44,826 nt of DNA from DASZMX01 sp035551475 (GCA_035551475.1 DASZMX010000075.1:1-44826), one strand, 5' to 3'; shown: positions 26,521 through 36,364, numbered from the stretch's first letter. Translations and numbers: made by a program. The notes: a model not told the origin generated them from the letters alone.

Positions 26521-26906
26521 CAACTGTGCTGGCCCAGGATTTTGTGGAAGACGTCGCGCAATTGATCCGGCGCGGGCGGCTTGGTGAGGAAGAGCGAGGC
26601 GCCGAGGCTGGCGGCTTTGTCGCGGTCTTCCGGTTCGTCGGAGGAAGTGAGGACGACGATGGGCGGCACTTGCAACTCCGGGCGCTCGCGGATCCATTGC
26701 AGCAATTCAAAGCCGTTGATGTGGGGCAGCTTCAAATCCAAAAAAATAATGCCCGGCGGCTGCGCGGGATCGGGCTTGGTGAGGCGGCGGATGGCTTCCA
26801 AGCCGTCGGAGGCCACCTGCGTGTCCGCGGAGATTTCCGCTTTTTTGACGGCGCGCCGAAAGAAGAAAACGTCATCCGGAGAATCTTCGACCAGTAGAAT
26901 TGTCAT
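26520..26906 (-). CDS. Single-domain response regulator (Rcp1-like)
   Basis: This 128-residue stand-alone receiver has the acidic pocket VEDSPDD, phospho-acceptor Asp in FLDLKLPHINGFELL, Thr in VVLTSSDEPED and Lys in LFLTKPP, so all key residues are present. There is no output domain, so it probably passes phosphate on or binds a partner, as Rcp1/CheY-like proteins do. It overlaps the 3' end of the REC-kinase gene by 4 bp (ATGA) and is the last gene of the three-gene signalling operon. Confidence 0.95.
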   Translation of the reverse strand: MTILLVEDSPDDVFFFRRAVKKAEISADTQVASDGLEAIRRLTKPDPAQPPGIIFLDLKLPHINGFELLQWIRERPELQVPPIVVLTSSDEPEDRDKAASLGASLFLTKPPAPDQLRDVFHKILGQHS

Positions 26907-28165
26907 GGAACAGAGCTAAACGTGGCGACGTTGGCCGGCAGGGGTTCGGGGCCGGGCGGACGGGCGAGGTCCACCCAGAAACGGCTGCCTTTGCCGGGGG
27001 AGGATTCCACGCCGCAGGCGCCTCCCATGCGTTGCACGGCGCGATGCACAATGGCGAGCCCAATGCCCGTGCCCTCGTAGTTTTGCATGTCGCCCACGCG
27101 TTCGAACATGCTGAAAATCTTTCGGTGATACGAAGGATCGATGCCAATTCCGTTGTCCTCAATCCACAGGCGAACAATGTTCTGGCGCGGCTCGGTGCGC
27201 ACCGTGACTTCAGGATGAATTCCCGGGGGGACAAATTTAATCGCGTTGCCCAATAAATTGCTCAGGGCCTGCTCCAGCAAAAAACGGTGGGCGAGAACAT
27301 CGCACAAACCGGGCTGAATCTTGATGGCGGCGCTGTTGGCGCCGCTTAAGGCCATGATCTCCTGCAGAATGGGCTCGATTTGCAGCGGTTCCAGGCGCAC
27401 GGCTTCACGCGCAATGCGGCCATACGCGAGCAAATCGCGTGTCAGGCAATCCATGCGGCGGGCCGCCCGGTCGAGGGCCTGCAAATGACCGTGGCCATCG
27501 CTGTCCAGCTTGGGGCCGTAGTCCTCGAGCAACACCTGGACATAACCGGTGAGCGAGCGCAACGGCGCGCGCAAATCATGGGACACGCTATACGAGAAAG
27601 CTTCCAGCTCCTGGTTGGCTTCCTGCAATTCCGCATTGAGCTTTTGAATCACTTCAAGTTGCTCAGCCTGCCGCCGGTTGTGGGCGGCGAGATCGTCCGC
27701 CTGGCTTTTTATGATTTGCGTCTGGCGCGCCAACTCGACGAAGACGTTGACCTTGGCCTTGAGAACCTGGGGCACCACCGGCAAAAATAAATAATCCACC
27801 GCGCCCAGTTCGTAGCCCTTGAGCCGGTCCAAGTCGGTGGTGTTGTAGCCGGTGATGAAGATGATTGGCGTCTTCTCAAAACGGGGCCGCTGCCGCACGA
27901 GCGCCGCGGTTTCAAATCCGTCCATGTTCGGCATGTTGACGTCGAGCAGGATGACGGCGAAATCATTGCGCAAAAGCTGCTCCAGGGCCTCGACGCCGTT
28001 GCGGGCCTTGATAATGCGCTGGCCCAATTCGGACAGGATGGCCTCGTGGGCCAGCAGCTTTCCGGGCTGATCGTCCACGAGGAGGATGTTGACGATTTCG
28101 CGCGGAGGCGCGGCCGACGCCGCGACCGGCTCCGTGATGAGACTGGGGATAAAAGCCTGGCTCAT
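26903..28165 (-). CDS. REC-histidine kinase (receiver domain before the kinase core)
   Basis: This is a 420-residue soluble protein. An N-terminal receiver (about residues 25-145) has LLVDDQP, phospho-acceptor Asp in LLDVNMPNMDGFE and Thr in FITGYNT. The usual conserved Lys is replaced: the segment reads DYLFLPVVP where receivers normally have a Lys before Pro. A coiled coil leads to the HisKA box FSYSVSHDLRAPLRSL, the N box NLLGNAIKFV, G1 DNGIGID and G2 GTGIGLAI. It has no membrane segment. It likely receives phosphate from or signals with the giant kinase encoded 1 bp upstream, and passes it to the small receiver downstream. Confidence 0.93.
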   Translation of the reverse strand: MSQAFIPSLITEPVAASAAPPREIVNILLVDDQPGKLLAHEAILSELGQRIIKARNGVEALEQLLRNDFAVILLDVNMPNMDGFETAALVRQRPRFEKTPIIFITGYNTTDLDRLKGYELGAVDYLFLPVVPQVLKAKVNVFVELARQTQIIKSQADDLAAHNRRQAEQLEVIQKLNAELQEANQELEAFSYSVSHDLRAPLRSLTGYVQVLLEDYGPKLDSDGHGHLQALDRAARRMDCLTRDLLAYGRIAREAVRLEPLQIEPILQEIMALSGANSAAIKIQPGLCDVLAHRFLLEQALSNLLGNAIKFVPPGIHPEVTVRTEPRQNIVRLWIEDNGIGIDPSYHRKIFSMFERVGDMQNYEGTGIGLAIVHRAVQRMGGACGVESSPGKGSRFWVDLARPPGPEPLPANVATFSSVP

Positions 28166-28166
28166 A

Positions 28167-31100
28167 TCAACGATGCAGCCAGACGCGCATGAGCGAGACC
28201 AATTGCTCGCTGTTGACCGGTTTGGCGATGTAATCGGACGCGCCGGCTTCGAGGCATTTCTCGCGGTCGCCTTTCATGGCTTTAGCGGTCAGCGCAATCA
28301 TTGGCAGCAGTTTGTGGCGCGGATTGCCGCGGATCACCTGCATCGTTTCGTAACCGTCCATTTCCGGCATCATGATGTCCATCAGCACCAGCGCCACATC
28401 GGGCGTTTGCTCGAGCAGATTGATGGCTTCGCGCCCATTGGAGGCGCTCAACACCTGCATCGAATGCCGCTCCAACAATCCGGTGAGCGCAAAAATGTTG
28501 CGCACGTCGTCATCCACCACCAGCACTTTCTTGGTGGCCAGGGCCTCATCGGTGTGATGCAGCCTTTCCAGCATACGCTGTTTTTCCGGCGGCAGATTGG
28601 TCACAATCCGGTGGAGGAAGAGGGCGGTTTCATCAAGCAGACGCTCCGGCGATTGCACGCCTTTGATGATGATGCTCTTGGCGATCTTGCGCAATTGCAG
28701 TTCTTCGTCGTCCGTCAATTCCTTGCCGGTGAAGACCACGATGGGCAATTCCCGCAGGGCCGGCTCGGCCTCGATTTTCGTCAACAATTCGAATCCGGAA
28801 ATGTCCGGCAGGCGCAAGTCCAGCACCACGCAGTCGAAGGCGCGGTCATGGATGAGGTTCCAGGCGTCCATGCCCGTGCCGGCGGTGGCGATTTCCACGT
28901 CCTGGTGCGCGAGCAATTCAATCACGCTTTGGCGTTCGTATTCGTTGTCGTCCACCACGAGCAATTGCTTGACACGCGGTTTGGTGAATTGCTGGATGCG
29001 CGTAAAAGCCGCCTCCAATCCCTCGGTCGTGACCGGCTTGTTCAGATACGCGAAGGCGCCGCGCTCCAACCCGTGCTGGCGCTCCTCCTCCATCGTGATG
29101 ATCTGCACCGGGATGTGGCGCGTGGTCGGGTCCTGCTTGAGATGGCTCAAGACCGTCCACCCGAGCATGTCCGGCAAAAAGATGTCAAGACTAATGGCGG
29201 TCGGCTTGAATTCGCGGGCGAGCGACAGTCCCAGACTGCCGCGCATCGCCACCAAGCCTTTGAAGCCCCGGTCGCGCGCCAGCCCCAGCAGGACGCGCGC
29301 GTAATGCGGATCGTCCTCGATAATGAGCAAGGTGGTGTCGCCATCCTGCACGTTGTCGCGGTCGTCCGGCACCGTTTCGGCGACGGCGGTGGGGAGGATC
29401 TTGATTTGCGGCGGCTCCTGGCCGGCCGTCGGGCGGGCCACGGACGGACCCGCATAGGTTTGCGGCAAGTAGAGAGTGAATGTGCTGCCCTTGCCAGGTA
29501 CGCTGACCAGCTTGATTTCGCCGCCCAGGAGGTTGGCCAATTCGCGGCTGATGGCCAAACCGAGGCCGGTGCCGCCGTATTTGCGGCTCGTGCCGGCGTC
29601 GGCCTGCTGGAAGGCTTCGAAGATAATCTTCTGCTTGTCGGCCGGGATGCCGATGCCGGTGTCAATCGCTTCAAAGGCCAGGACGAGCGGCGAGCGCTTC
29701 AGCACCGGATGGTCCGTGGACCAGCCCGTTTGCGCGGCGCGCACCGAGAACGTCACTTTGCCTTGCTGCGTGAATTTGAAGGCGTTGGACAACAGATTTT
29801 TGAGAATCTGGAGCAGGCGCTTGGCGTCGGTGATGAGCTGACGCGGCAAATGCTGCTCGAGACTGACCACGAAGCCGAGATTGCGGGTGTCGGCCACATG
29901 GCGGAAGTTGCGCTCCACCGTGTCGCGCACGGAGGCAAACGTCACTTCCTCCGCCTCGATGGTGACCGTGCCGGATTCGATCTTGGAAAGGTCGAGAATG
30001 TCCGAAATGAGGTTCAGCAAATCGGTGCCGGCGCTGTGAATCGTCTTGGCGTACTCGACCTGCTTCGTGCTGAGGTTGCCCTGCGGATTGTCGCAGAGTT
30101 GCTGGCCGAGAATCAGGATGCTGTTCAGCGGCGTGCGCAATTCGTGCGACATATTCGCGAGGAATTCGGATTTGTATTTCGAGGTGAGCGCGAGTTCGGA
30201 GGCTTTTTCTTCCACCGCGCGGCGGGCCTGCTCGATTTCCTGGTTCTTGCGCTCGACTTCGGCGTTTTGCTCGGCGAGTTGGCGCGCTTTTTCGGCCAGC
30301 TCCTGGTTGGTGCGCTGCAATTCGATCTGGCGGGTCTGCAATTCGCTGGCCAGCTCCTGCGATTGCTGGAGCAAACGCTCCGTGCGCATCGTGGCCTCAA
30401 TCGTGTTCAACATGATGCCGATGGAGCCGGTCAATTGTTCCAGGAACGCCATATGCGTGGGCGTGAATTGGCTCAAGGAAGCCAGCTCGATGACCGCCTT
30501 GGTCTGGCCTTCGAAAAGCACCGGCAGCACGACGATGTTCGCCGGCTGGGTGGCCATGAGGCCGGAGGTGACCTCGATTTCGTGGTCACGCACGCTTGTC
30601 AAGAGAACGGTCTTCTTTTCCAAGGCGCATTGCCCGATCAGGCCGTCGCCCGGATACACCGTTTCCCCGACGCCATGGCGGCGGCGATGCGCGTAACTGG
30701 CGAGCAATTTGAGGAACTGCTCCTCGTCGCGGGCCTCCATCTGGTACATGACGCCTTGCTGGGCATTGACGAGCGGCGCCAATTCCGAGAGCAACATGCG
30801 TCCGACAGTCAGCAAATCGCGCTGCCCTTGGAGCATGCGGGTAAATTTCGCAATGTTCGTCTTGAGCCAATCCTGCTCCGTGTTGCGTTGCGTGGTGTCG
30901 CGCAAATTGCTGATCATCGCGTTGATGTTGTCCTTGAGTTCGGCGACTTCGCCGCGCGCGTTGACTTGAATGGAGCGCGTCAGATCGCCCTTGGTCACGG
31001 CGGTGCCCACTTCCGCAATGGCGCGCACTTGCGTCGTGAGATTTTGCGCGAGCAGGTTGACGTTGTCCGTCAAATCTTTCCACGTGCCGGAAGCGCCGGG

Positions 31101-34100
31101 CACATTGGCCTGGCCGCCGAGCCGGCCTTCCACGCCGACTTCGCGCGCCACCGTCGTCACCTGTTCGGCGAAGATGGCCAGCGTGTCGGTCATGTTATTG
31201 ATCGTGTCGGCCAGCGCGGCGATTTCGCCTTTGGCTTGCACGGTTAATTTCTGGTTCAAATTGCCGTTGGCCACCGCCGTCACCACTTTGACAATGCCGC
31301 GCACCTGGTCGGTGAGGTTGGAGGCCATGGAATTGACGTTGTCGGTCAGATCGCGCCAAGTGCCGGCGACACCGGGCACCTGCGCCTGGCCGCCGAGTTT
31401 GCCTTCGGTGCCGACTTCGCGGGCGACGCGGGTGACTTCAGCGGCGAAAGCGCTCAATTGATCGACCATCACGTTGATGGTGTTTTTCAATTCGAGAATT
31501 TCGCCCTTCACGTCCGCCGTAATTTTCTTGGACAAATCACCCTTGGCGATGGCCGTGGCCACTTCCGCGATGTTGCGCACTTGCGCCGTGAGATTGCCCG
31601 CCATGACGTTGAACGAGTCGGTCAAATCCTTCCACGTGCCGGCGACGCCGGGCACGATCGCCTGGCCGCCGAGCTTGCCTTCGGTGCCCACTTCGCGCGC
31701 GACGCGTGTGACTTCCGCCGCGAAGGAGCGCAGTTGATCGACCATCGTATTGATGGCTTCCTTGAGTTGCAGAATTTCGCCGCGCACATCGACGGTGATC
31801 TTTTTGGACAAATCGCCGTTGGCCACGGCGATGGTAACGTCGGCAATGTTGCGCACCTGGGCGGTGAGATTGGACGCCATGGAATTGACGTTGTCCGTCA
31901 AATCTTTCCACGCGCCGCCGACGCCGGGCACTTGCGCCTGTCCGCCGAGTTTGCCTTCCGTGCCGACTTCGCGGGCCACGCGCGTCACTTCGGACGCAAA
32001 GGCGTTGAGCTGATCGACCATCGTGTTGATGGTGTTTTTCAATTCGAGAATTTCGCCGCGCACGTCCACCGTGATTTTCTTGGACAAATCGCCGCGCGCC
32101 ACGGCGGTGGTCACTTCCGCGATGTTGCGGACCTGGGACGTGAGGTTGGACGCCATGAAATTGACGTTGTCGGTCAGGCCTTTCCACGTGCCGGCGACGC
32201 CTTGCACTTCCGCCTGGCCGCCGAGTTTGCCTTCCGTGCCGACTTCGCGGGCCACGCGCGTGACTTCCGAGGCGAAGGCGTTGAGCTGGTCCACCATCGT
32301 ATTGACAGTGTTTTTCAACTCCAGGATTTCGCCTTTCACCGCCACCGTGATCTTGCGGGAGAGATCGCCGTTGGCGATGGCCGTGGCGACTTCCGCGATA
32401 TTGCGCACTTGCGAGGTCAAATTGCCCGCCATGGAATTGACGTTATCCGTCAAATCCTTCCATGTGCCCGCGACGCCGGGCACTTGCGCCTGGCCGCCGA
32501 GTTTGCCTTCGGAGCCGACTTCGCGCGCGACGCGGGTGACTTCGGAGGCAAAGGCATTGAGCTGATCGACCATCGTGTTGATGGTGTTTTTCAACTCGAG
32601 AATTTCGCCTTTGACGTCCACGGTCACTTTGCGCGACAGGTCGCCGCGCGCCACGGCAGTGGCAACTTCCGCGATATTGCGGACTTGCGCCGTCAGATTG
32701 CCCGCCATGGAATTGACGTTGTCGGTCAAATCCTTCCAGGTGCCGGCGACGCCGGGGACTTCGGCCTGTCCGCCGAGCTTTCCTTCGGAGCCGACTTCGC
32801 GCGCCACGCGGGTGACTTCCGCCGCGAAGGAGCGCAATTGATCAACCATCGTGTTGATCGCTTCCTTGAGCTGCAAAATTTCTCCGCGCACGTCCACCGT
32901 GATTTTTTTGGACAAATCGCCGTTGGCCACCGCGATGGTGACGTCCGCGATGTTGCGGACCTGGGCGGTGAGATTGGAGGCCATGGAATTGACGTTGTCG
33001 GTCAAATCCTTCCAGGTGCCCGCCACGCCGGGCACGATGGCCTGGCCGCCCAGCTTGCCGTCGGTGCCGACTTCGCGCGCGACGCGCGTCACTTCCGCGG
33101 CGAACGAGCGGAGTTGATCCACCATTTTATTGATGGCTTCCTTGAGCTGCAAAATTTCGCCGCGCACATCGACGGTGATCTTTTTGGACAAATCACCGTT
33201 GGCGACGGCAATGGTCACGTCGGCGATGTTGCGCACTTGTGCAGTTAGATTGGAGGCCATGGAATTGACGTTGTCGGTCAAATCCTTCCACGTCCCCGCC
33301 ACGCCGGGCACTTGGGCCTGGCCGCCGAGTTTGCCTTCCGTGCCGACTTCGCGCGCGACACGGGTCACTTCCGAGGCGAATGAATTCAATTGATCCACCA
33401 TCGTGTTAATGGTGTTTTTCAGTTCCAGAATTTCGCCTTTGACGTCCACCGTGATTTTGCGCGAGAGATCGCCGCGCGCCACGGCGGTGGTGACTTCCGC
33501 GATGTTGCGGACTTGGGCCGTGAGGTTGGAGGCCATGGAATTGACGTTGTCGGTCAAATCTTTCCATGTGCCGGCGACACCGGGCACTTGCGCCTGTCCG
33601 CCGAGTTTGCCTTCGGTGCCGACTTCGCGCGCGACGCGCGTCACTTCCGCGGCGAAGGAGCGCAGTTGTTCCACCATCAAATTGATCGTTTCCTTGAGTT
33701 GCAGAATTTCGCCGCGCACGTCCACGGTGATCTTCTTGGACAAATCTCCGTTGGCGACCGCAATGGTCACGTCCGCGATGTTGCGGACTTGGGCGGTGAG
33801 ATTGGAGGCCATGGAATTGACGTTGTCGGTCAAATCTTTCCATGTGCCGGCGACACCGGGCACCTGCGCCTGGCCGCCGAGCTTGCCTTCGGTGCCGACT
33901 TCGCGCGCGACACGCGTCACTTCGGACGCGAACGCATTCAGTTGGTCCACCATGGTGTTAATGGTGTTTTTCAGCTCGAGAATTTCGCCCTTAACGTCCA
34001 CGGTGATTTTCTTGGACAAATCCCCCTTGGCAATGGCGGTGCCCACTTCGGCAATGTTGCGCACCTGGGCTGTCAGGTTGCCTGCCATGATGTTGACAGA

Positions 34101-35579
34101 GTCCGTGAGATCCTTCCACGTGCCGGCCACGCCGGGCACGATGGCTTGCGCGCCGAGTTTGCCGTCGGTGCCGACCTCGCGCGCGACGCGGGTGACTTCC
34201 GCCGCGAAGGAGCGCAATTGATCCACCATCGTGTTGATGGCTTCCTTGAGCTGCAGAATTTCGCCGCGCACATCCACGGTGATCTTCTTGGACAAATCGC
34301 CGTTGGCCACGGCAATCGTCACGTCCGCGATATTGCGGACTTGCGCGGTAAGATTGGAGGCCATGGAATTGACGTTGTCGGTCAAATCCTTCCACGTGCC
34401 GGCCACGCCGGGCACGATGGCTTGTCCGCCGAGCTTGACGTCGGTGCCGACTTCGCGCGCGACGCGGCTGACTTCCGAGGCGAAGGAATTCAATTGGTCC
34501 ACCATCGTATTGACGGTATTTTTCAGCTCGAGGATTTCGCCCTTCACGTCCACGGTGATCTTCTTGGACAAATCGCCCTTGGCGATGGCGGTCGCGACTT
34601 CGGCGATGTTGCGCACCTGGTCAGTCAGGTTGTTGGCCATGAAGTTGACGGAGTCGGTCAAATCTTTCCACGTGCCGGCCACGCCAGGGACGATGGCTTG
34701 TCCGCCGAGTTTGCCGTCGGTGCCGACTTCGCGCGCGACGCGCGTGACTTCGGAGGCGAAGGAGCGCAGTTGATCGACCATCGTGTTGATGGCTTCTTTG
34801 AGCTGAAGGATTTCGCCGCGAACGTCCACGGTGATTTTCTTGGAAAGGTCGCCGTTGGCCACCGCGATGGTGACATCCGCGATGTTGCGGACCTGGGCGG
34901 TGAGATTGGAGGCCATAGAATTGACCGACTCGGTCAGTTCCTTCCAGACGCCGCTGGCTTTTTTCACCTGGGCCTGGCCGCCGAGTTTGCCCTCGGAGCC
35001 GACTTCGCGGGCCACGCGGGTGACTTCGGAGGTGAACAAATTGAGCTGCCCGATCATGGTGTTGACGATCTTGGCGCTGCGGAGAAATTCGCCTTCCAGT
35101 GGACGGCCTTCCACTTCCAAGGACATCGTCTGGGTAAGATCGCCCTTGGCCACGGCGTCGATGGAACGGGTGATTTCCGAGACGGGCAGGACGAGATCCG
35201 TGACGAGGGTGTTGATGGAGGATTCCATTTCGCGCCAGGCGCCGCCGCGGGCGCCGAAGGAGGCGCGTTTGGTGATCTTGCCTTCCTTGCCGACCACCCG
35301 GCTCATGCGCTCCAATTCCTGGGCCATGATCTGGTTGGACATCATGATTTCGTTGAAGACGTCCGAAACTTTGCCTTCCACGCCAGCCACGTCCGAGGGG
35401 AGCCGCACGGAAAAATCGCCGTCCCGCGCCGCGAGCAAGGTGCGCAGGAGCAACCGCACATCGAGGCTGGAGGGGCCGTTGGCATTGCCGTTTCGGGCGA
35501 TGGGAGTCTCGCTGGTTCGCGCGAGGTCTGTTTTGGATGTTTTCTCTTCCGACGAGTCCGACGTTTTGTAAACGCTCAT
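28167..35579 (-). CDS. Giant soluble hybrid histidine kinase with 15 tandem HAMP units
   Basis: The protein has 2470 residues and no membrane segment. After a disordered Ser/Thr-rich leader, two diverged HAMP-like units (about 40-183) precede 15 units of exactly 92 residues (184-1563). Each unit carries VAREVG, GTWKDLTD, a GDLSKKI-type DExG HAMP motif and a MVDQL helix. A GAF-like domain follows (about 1590-1730), then a coiled coil to 1800, HisKA with His1812 in MSHELRTPL, and HATPase with NLLSNAFKF, DTGIGIP and GTGLGLAI. Three receivers end the protein: Asp2132, Asp2254 and Asp2401. Fungal group III kinases (Nik1/Os-1) have the same unit type in smaller numbers and sense osmotic stress. Signal here is unknown. 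It is first in the operon with the REC-kinase and receiver. Confidence 0.95.
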   Translation of the reverse strand: MSVYKTSDSSEEKTSKTDLARTSETPIARNGNANGPSSLDVRLLLRTLLAARDGDFSVRLPSDVAGVEGKVSDVFNEIMMSNQIMAQELERMSRVVGKEGKITKRASFGARGGAWREMESSINTLVTDLVLPVSEITRSIDAVAKGDLTQTMSLEVEGRPLEGEFLRSAKIVNTMIGQLNLFTSEVTRVAREVGSEGKLGGQAQVKKASGVWKELTESVNSMASNLTAQVRNIADVTIAVANGDLSKKITVDVRGEILQLKEAINTMVDQLRSFASEVTRVAREVGTDGKLGGQAIVPGVAGTWKDLTDSVNFMANNLTDQVRNIAEVATAIAKGDLSKKITVDVKGEILELKNTVNTMVDQLNSFASEVSRVAREVGTDVKLGGQAIVPGVAGTWKDLTDNVNSMASNLTAQVRNIADVTIAVANGDLSKKITVDVRGEILQLKEAINTMVDQLRSFAAEVTRVAREVGTDGKLGAQAIVPGVAGTWKDLTDSVNIMAGNLTAQVRNIAEVGTAIAKGDLSKKITVDVKGEILELKNTINTMVDQLNAFASEVTRVAREVGTEGKLGGQAQVPGVAGTWKDLTDNVNSMASNLTAQVRNIADVTIAVANGDLSKKITVDVRGEILQLKETINLMVEQLRSFAAEVTRVAREVGTEGKLGGQAQVPGVAGTWKDLTDNVNSMASNLTAQVRNIAEVTTAVARGDLSRKITVDVKGEILELKNTINTMVDQLNSFASEVTRVAREVGTEGKLGGQAQVPGVAGTWKDLTDNVNSMASNLTAQVRNIADVTIAVANGDLSKKITVDVRGEILQLKEAINKMVDQLRSFAAEVTRVAREVGTDGKLGGQAIVPGVAGTWKDLTDNVNSMASNLTAQVRNIADVTIAVANGDLSKKITVDVRGEILQLKEAINTMVDQLRSFAAEVTRVAREVGSEGKLGGQAEVPGVAGTWKDLTDNVNSMAGNLTAQVRNIAEVATAVARGDLSRKVTVDVKGEILELKNTINTMVDQLNAFASEVTRVAREVGSEGKLGGQAQVPGVAGTWKDLTDNVNSMAGNLTSQVRNIAEVATAIANGDLSRKITVAVKGEILELKNTVNTMVDQLNAFASEVTRVAREVGTEGKLGGQAEVQGVAGTWKGLTDNVNFMASNLTSQVRNIAEVTTAVARGDLSKKITVDVRGEILELKNTINTMVDQLNAFASEVTRVAREVGTEGKLGGQAQVPGVGGAWKDLTDNVNSMASNLTAQVRNIADVTIAVANGDLSKKITVDVRGEILQLKEAINTMVDQLRSFAAEVTRVAREVGTEGKLGGQAIVPGVAGTWKDLTDSFNVMAGNLTAQVRNIAEVATAIAKGDLSKKITADVKGEILELKNTINVMVDQLSAFAAEVTRVAREVGTEGKLGGQAQVPGVAGTWRDLTDNVNSMASNLTDQVRGIVKVVTAVANGNLNQKLTVQAKGEIAALADTINNMTDTLAIFAEQVTTVAREVGVEGRLGGQANVPGASGTWKDLTDNVNLLAQNLTTQVRAIAEVGTAVTKGDLTRSIQVNARGEVAELKDNINAMISNLRDTTQRNTEQDWLKTNIAKFTRMLQGQRDLLTVGRMLLSELAPLVNAQQGVMYQMEARDEEQFLKLLASYAHRRRHGVGETVYPGDGLIGQCALEKKTVLLTSVRDHEIEVTSGLMATQPANIVVLPVLFEGQTKAVIELASLSQFTPTHMAFLEQLTGSIGIMLNTIEATMRTERLLQQSQELASELQTRQIELQRTNQELAEKARQLAEQNAEVERKNQEIEQARRAVEEKASELALTSKYKSEFLANMSHELRTPLNSILILGQQLCDNPQGNLSTKQVEYAKTIHSAGTDLLNLISDILDLSKIESGTVTIEAEEVTFASVRDTVERNFRHVADTRNLGFVVSLEQHLPRQLITDAKRLLQILKNLLSNAFKFTQQGKVTFSVRAAQTGWSTDHPVLKRSPLVLAFEAIDTGIGIPADKQKIIFEAFQQADAGTSRKYGGTGLGLAISRELANLLGGEIKLVSVPGKGSTFTLYLPQTYAGPSVARPTAGQEPPQIKILPTAVAETVPDDRDNVQDGDTTLLIIEDDPHYARVLLGLARDRGFKGLVAMRGSLGLSLAREFKPTAISLDIFLPDMLGWTVLSHLKQDPTTRHIPVQIITMEEERQHGLERGAFAYLNKPVTTEGLEAAFTRIQQFTKPRVKQLLVVDDNEYERQSVIELLAHQDVEIATAGTGMDAWNLIHDRAFDCVVLDLRLPDISGFELLTKIEAEPALRELPIVVFTGKELTDDEELQLRKIAKSIIIKGVQSPERLLDETALFLHRIVTNLPPEKQRMLERLHHTDEALATKKVLVVDDDVRNIFALTGLLERHSMQVLSASNGREAINLLEQTPDVALVLMDIMMPEMDGYETMQVIRGNPRHKLLPMIALTAKAMKGDREKCLEAGASDYIAKPVNSEQLVSLMRVWLHR
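30891..35030 (-). repeat. Tandem 276-bp repeat array encoding 15 HAMP units
   Basis: Fifteen in-phase units of 276 bp lie inside the giant kinase gene. Units fall into two types: A with VANGDLSKK and ILQLKEAIN, and B with IAKGDLSKK or VARGDLSRK and ILELKNTIN. From the N-terminus the order is A B A B A B A A B B B A B, then two diverged units. The mostly alternating order points to duplication of an A-B pair (552 bp), with breaks that look like unequal crossing-over. Copy number could vary between strains, and short-read assembly could miscount it. Confidence 0.95.
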
Positions 35580-35785
35580 ACAACGAATGTGCTCGGGGGG
35601 AGCGATCCGTTTTGCTTCCGCAGCCGCCTTTTGTGGCTTAAGGGTTTGGTTGAATCACCCTTCCACAGAAAGCCGCTTTGGGCATCGTGACTTCCGGGGT
35701 GGCTGCATCAAATTTGTCCTGCCAATGAACTGGAAAAGACCCCAACAGTCAACTCCGAAGCCCCCTTTCTCCCCCCTGAGGGCAG

Positions 35786-35806
35786 ATTTAAGGGAATCCC
35801 CTAAAT
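35786..35806. promoter_or_regulatory. 21-nt near-perfect palindrome upstream of DUF421 gene
   Basis: ATTTAAGGG-AAT-CCCCTAAAT is symmetrical at 9 of 10 position pairs. It lies 46 bp upstream of the DUF421 start and about 207 bp upstream of the giant kinase start, in the divergent intergenic region. It looks like an operator for a dimeric regulator. The rest of 35580-35851 shows no gene and no clear promoter. Confidence 0.4.
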
Positions 35807-35851
35807 TAGATCGCCGAATGCGCGCCGGACGGCTCCGGAATATGTTTTGCT

Positions 35852-36364
35852 ATGGAATCCTTTCGGCATTGGCAGGAGGTCTGGCTCGGCATCGGTCAGC
35901 ACGCGATGAACCTCACGTTTATGCAGGTTGCCTTTCGCGCGTTGATCGTGTTTGTGGCGTCGCTGGTGATCGTGCGCGTGGGCGATAAGCGGTTTCTTTC
36001 CGGCAAAACCGCCTTTGACGCGGTGCTCGGGTTTATGCTGGCCTCGATGCTGGCGCGCGACATCAATGGTTCGGCCCCCTTTTGGGCCACATTGGGCGGG
36101 GCGTTCGTCCTGATCGCTTTGCACCGGCTCATTGGCGTCATCTCGGCGCGTTCGCATAGCTTCGGCAATTTCGTCAAAGGCAACGCCAACATGGTGATCA
36201 AAGACGGAATTGTCCTGCGCGAGACGCTGCAGAAACATGATCTCAGCGACCACGATCTGGCCGAGGATTTGCGGTTGAATGGCAATGTGGAATCGCCGGA
36301 ACAGGTCAAGCTCGCCTTCTTCGAGCGCAACGGCCAAATCAGCGTTGTGAAGAAGAAGGAATAA
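35852..36364 (+). CDS. DUF421/YetF-family membrane protein
   Basis: The 170-residue protein has three N-terminal membrane segments. The family pattern RVGDKRFLSGKTAFDAVLGFMLASMLARDING is followed by a small C-terminal domain with NANMVIKDGIVLRETLQKHDLS and a DLAEDLRLNG segment. Function of the family is not settled; Bacillus members have been linked to spore and envelope properties. It is 17 bp upstream of the CCA gene and probably co-transcribed. A palindrome lies just upstream. Confidence 0.88.
   Translation: MESFRHWQEVWLGIGQHAMNLTFMQVAFRALIVFVASLVIVRVGDKRFLSGKTAFDAVLGFMLASMLARDINGSAPFWATLGGAFVLIALHRLIGVISARSHSFGNFVKGNANMVIKDGIVLRETLQKHDLSDHDLAEDLRLNGNVESPEQVKLAFFERNGQISVVKKKE

Noticed and set aside
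30891..35030. CRISPR-like appearance from regular repeats
   Set aside because: The repeats are 276-bp coding units with no short repeat-spacer structure and encode HAMP domains.
28086..35690. Very long plus-strand open frames opposite the giant kinase (up to about 1050 codons)
   Set aside because: They mirror the repeats of the minus-strand kinase codon for codon, have low-complexity His/Asp/Gly-rich composition and no recognisable domain. They are antisense shadows caused by GC-biased codons.
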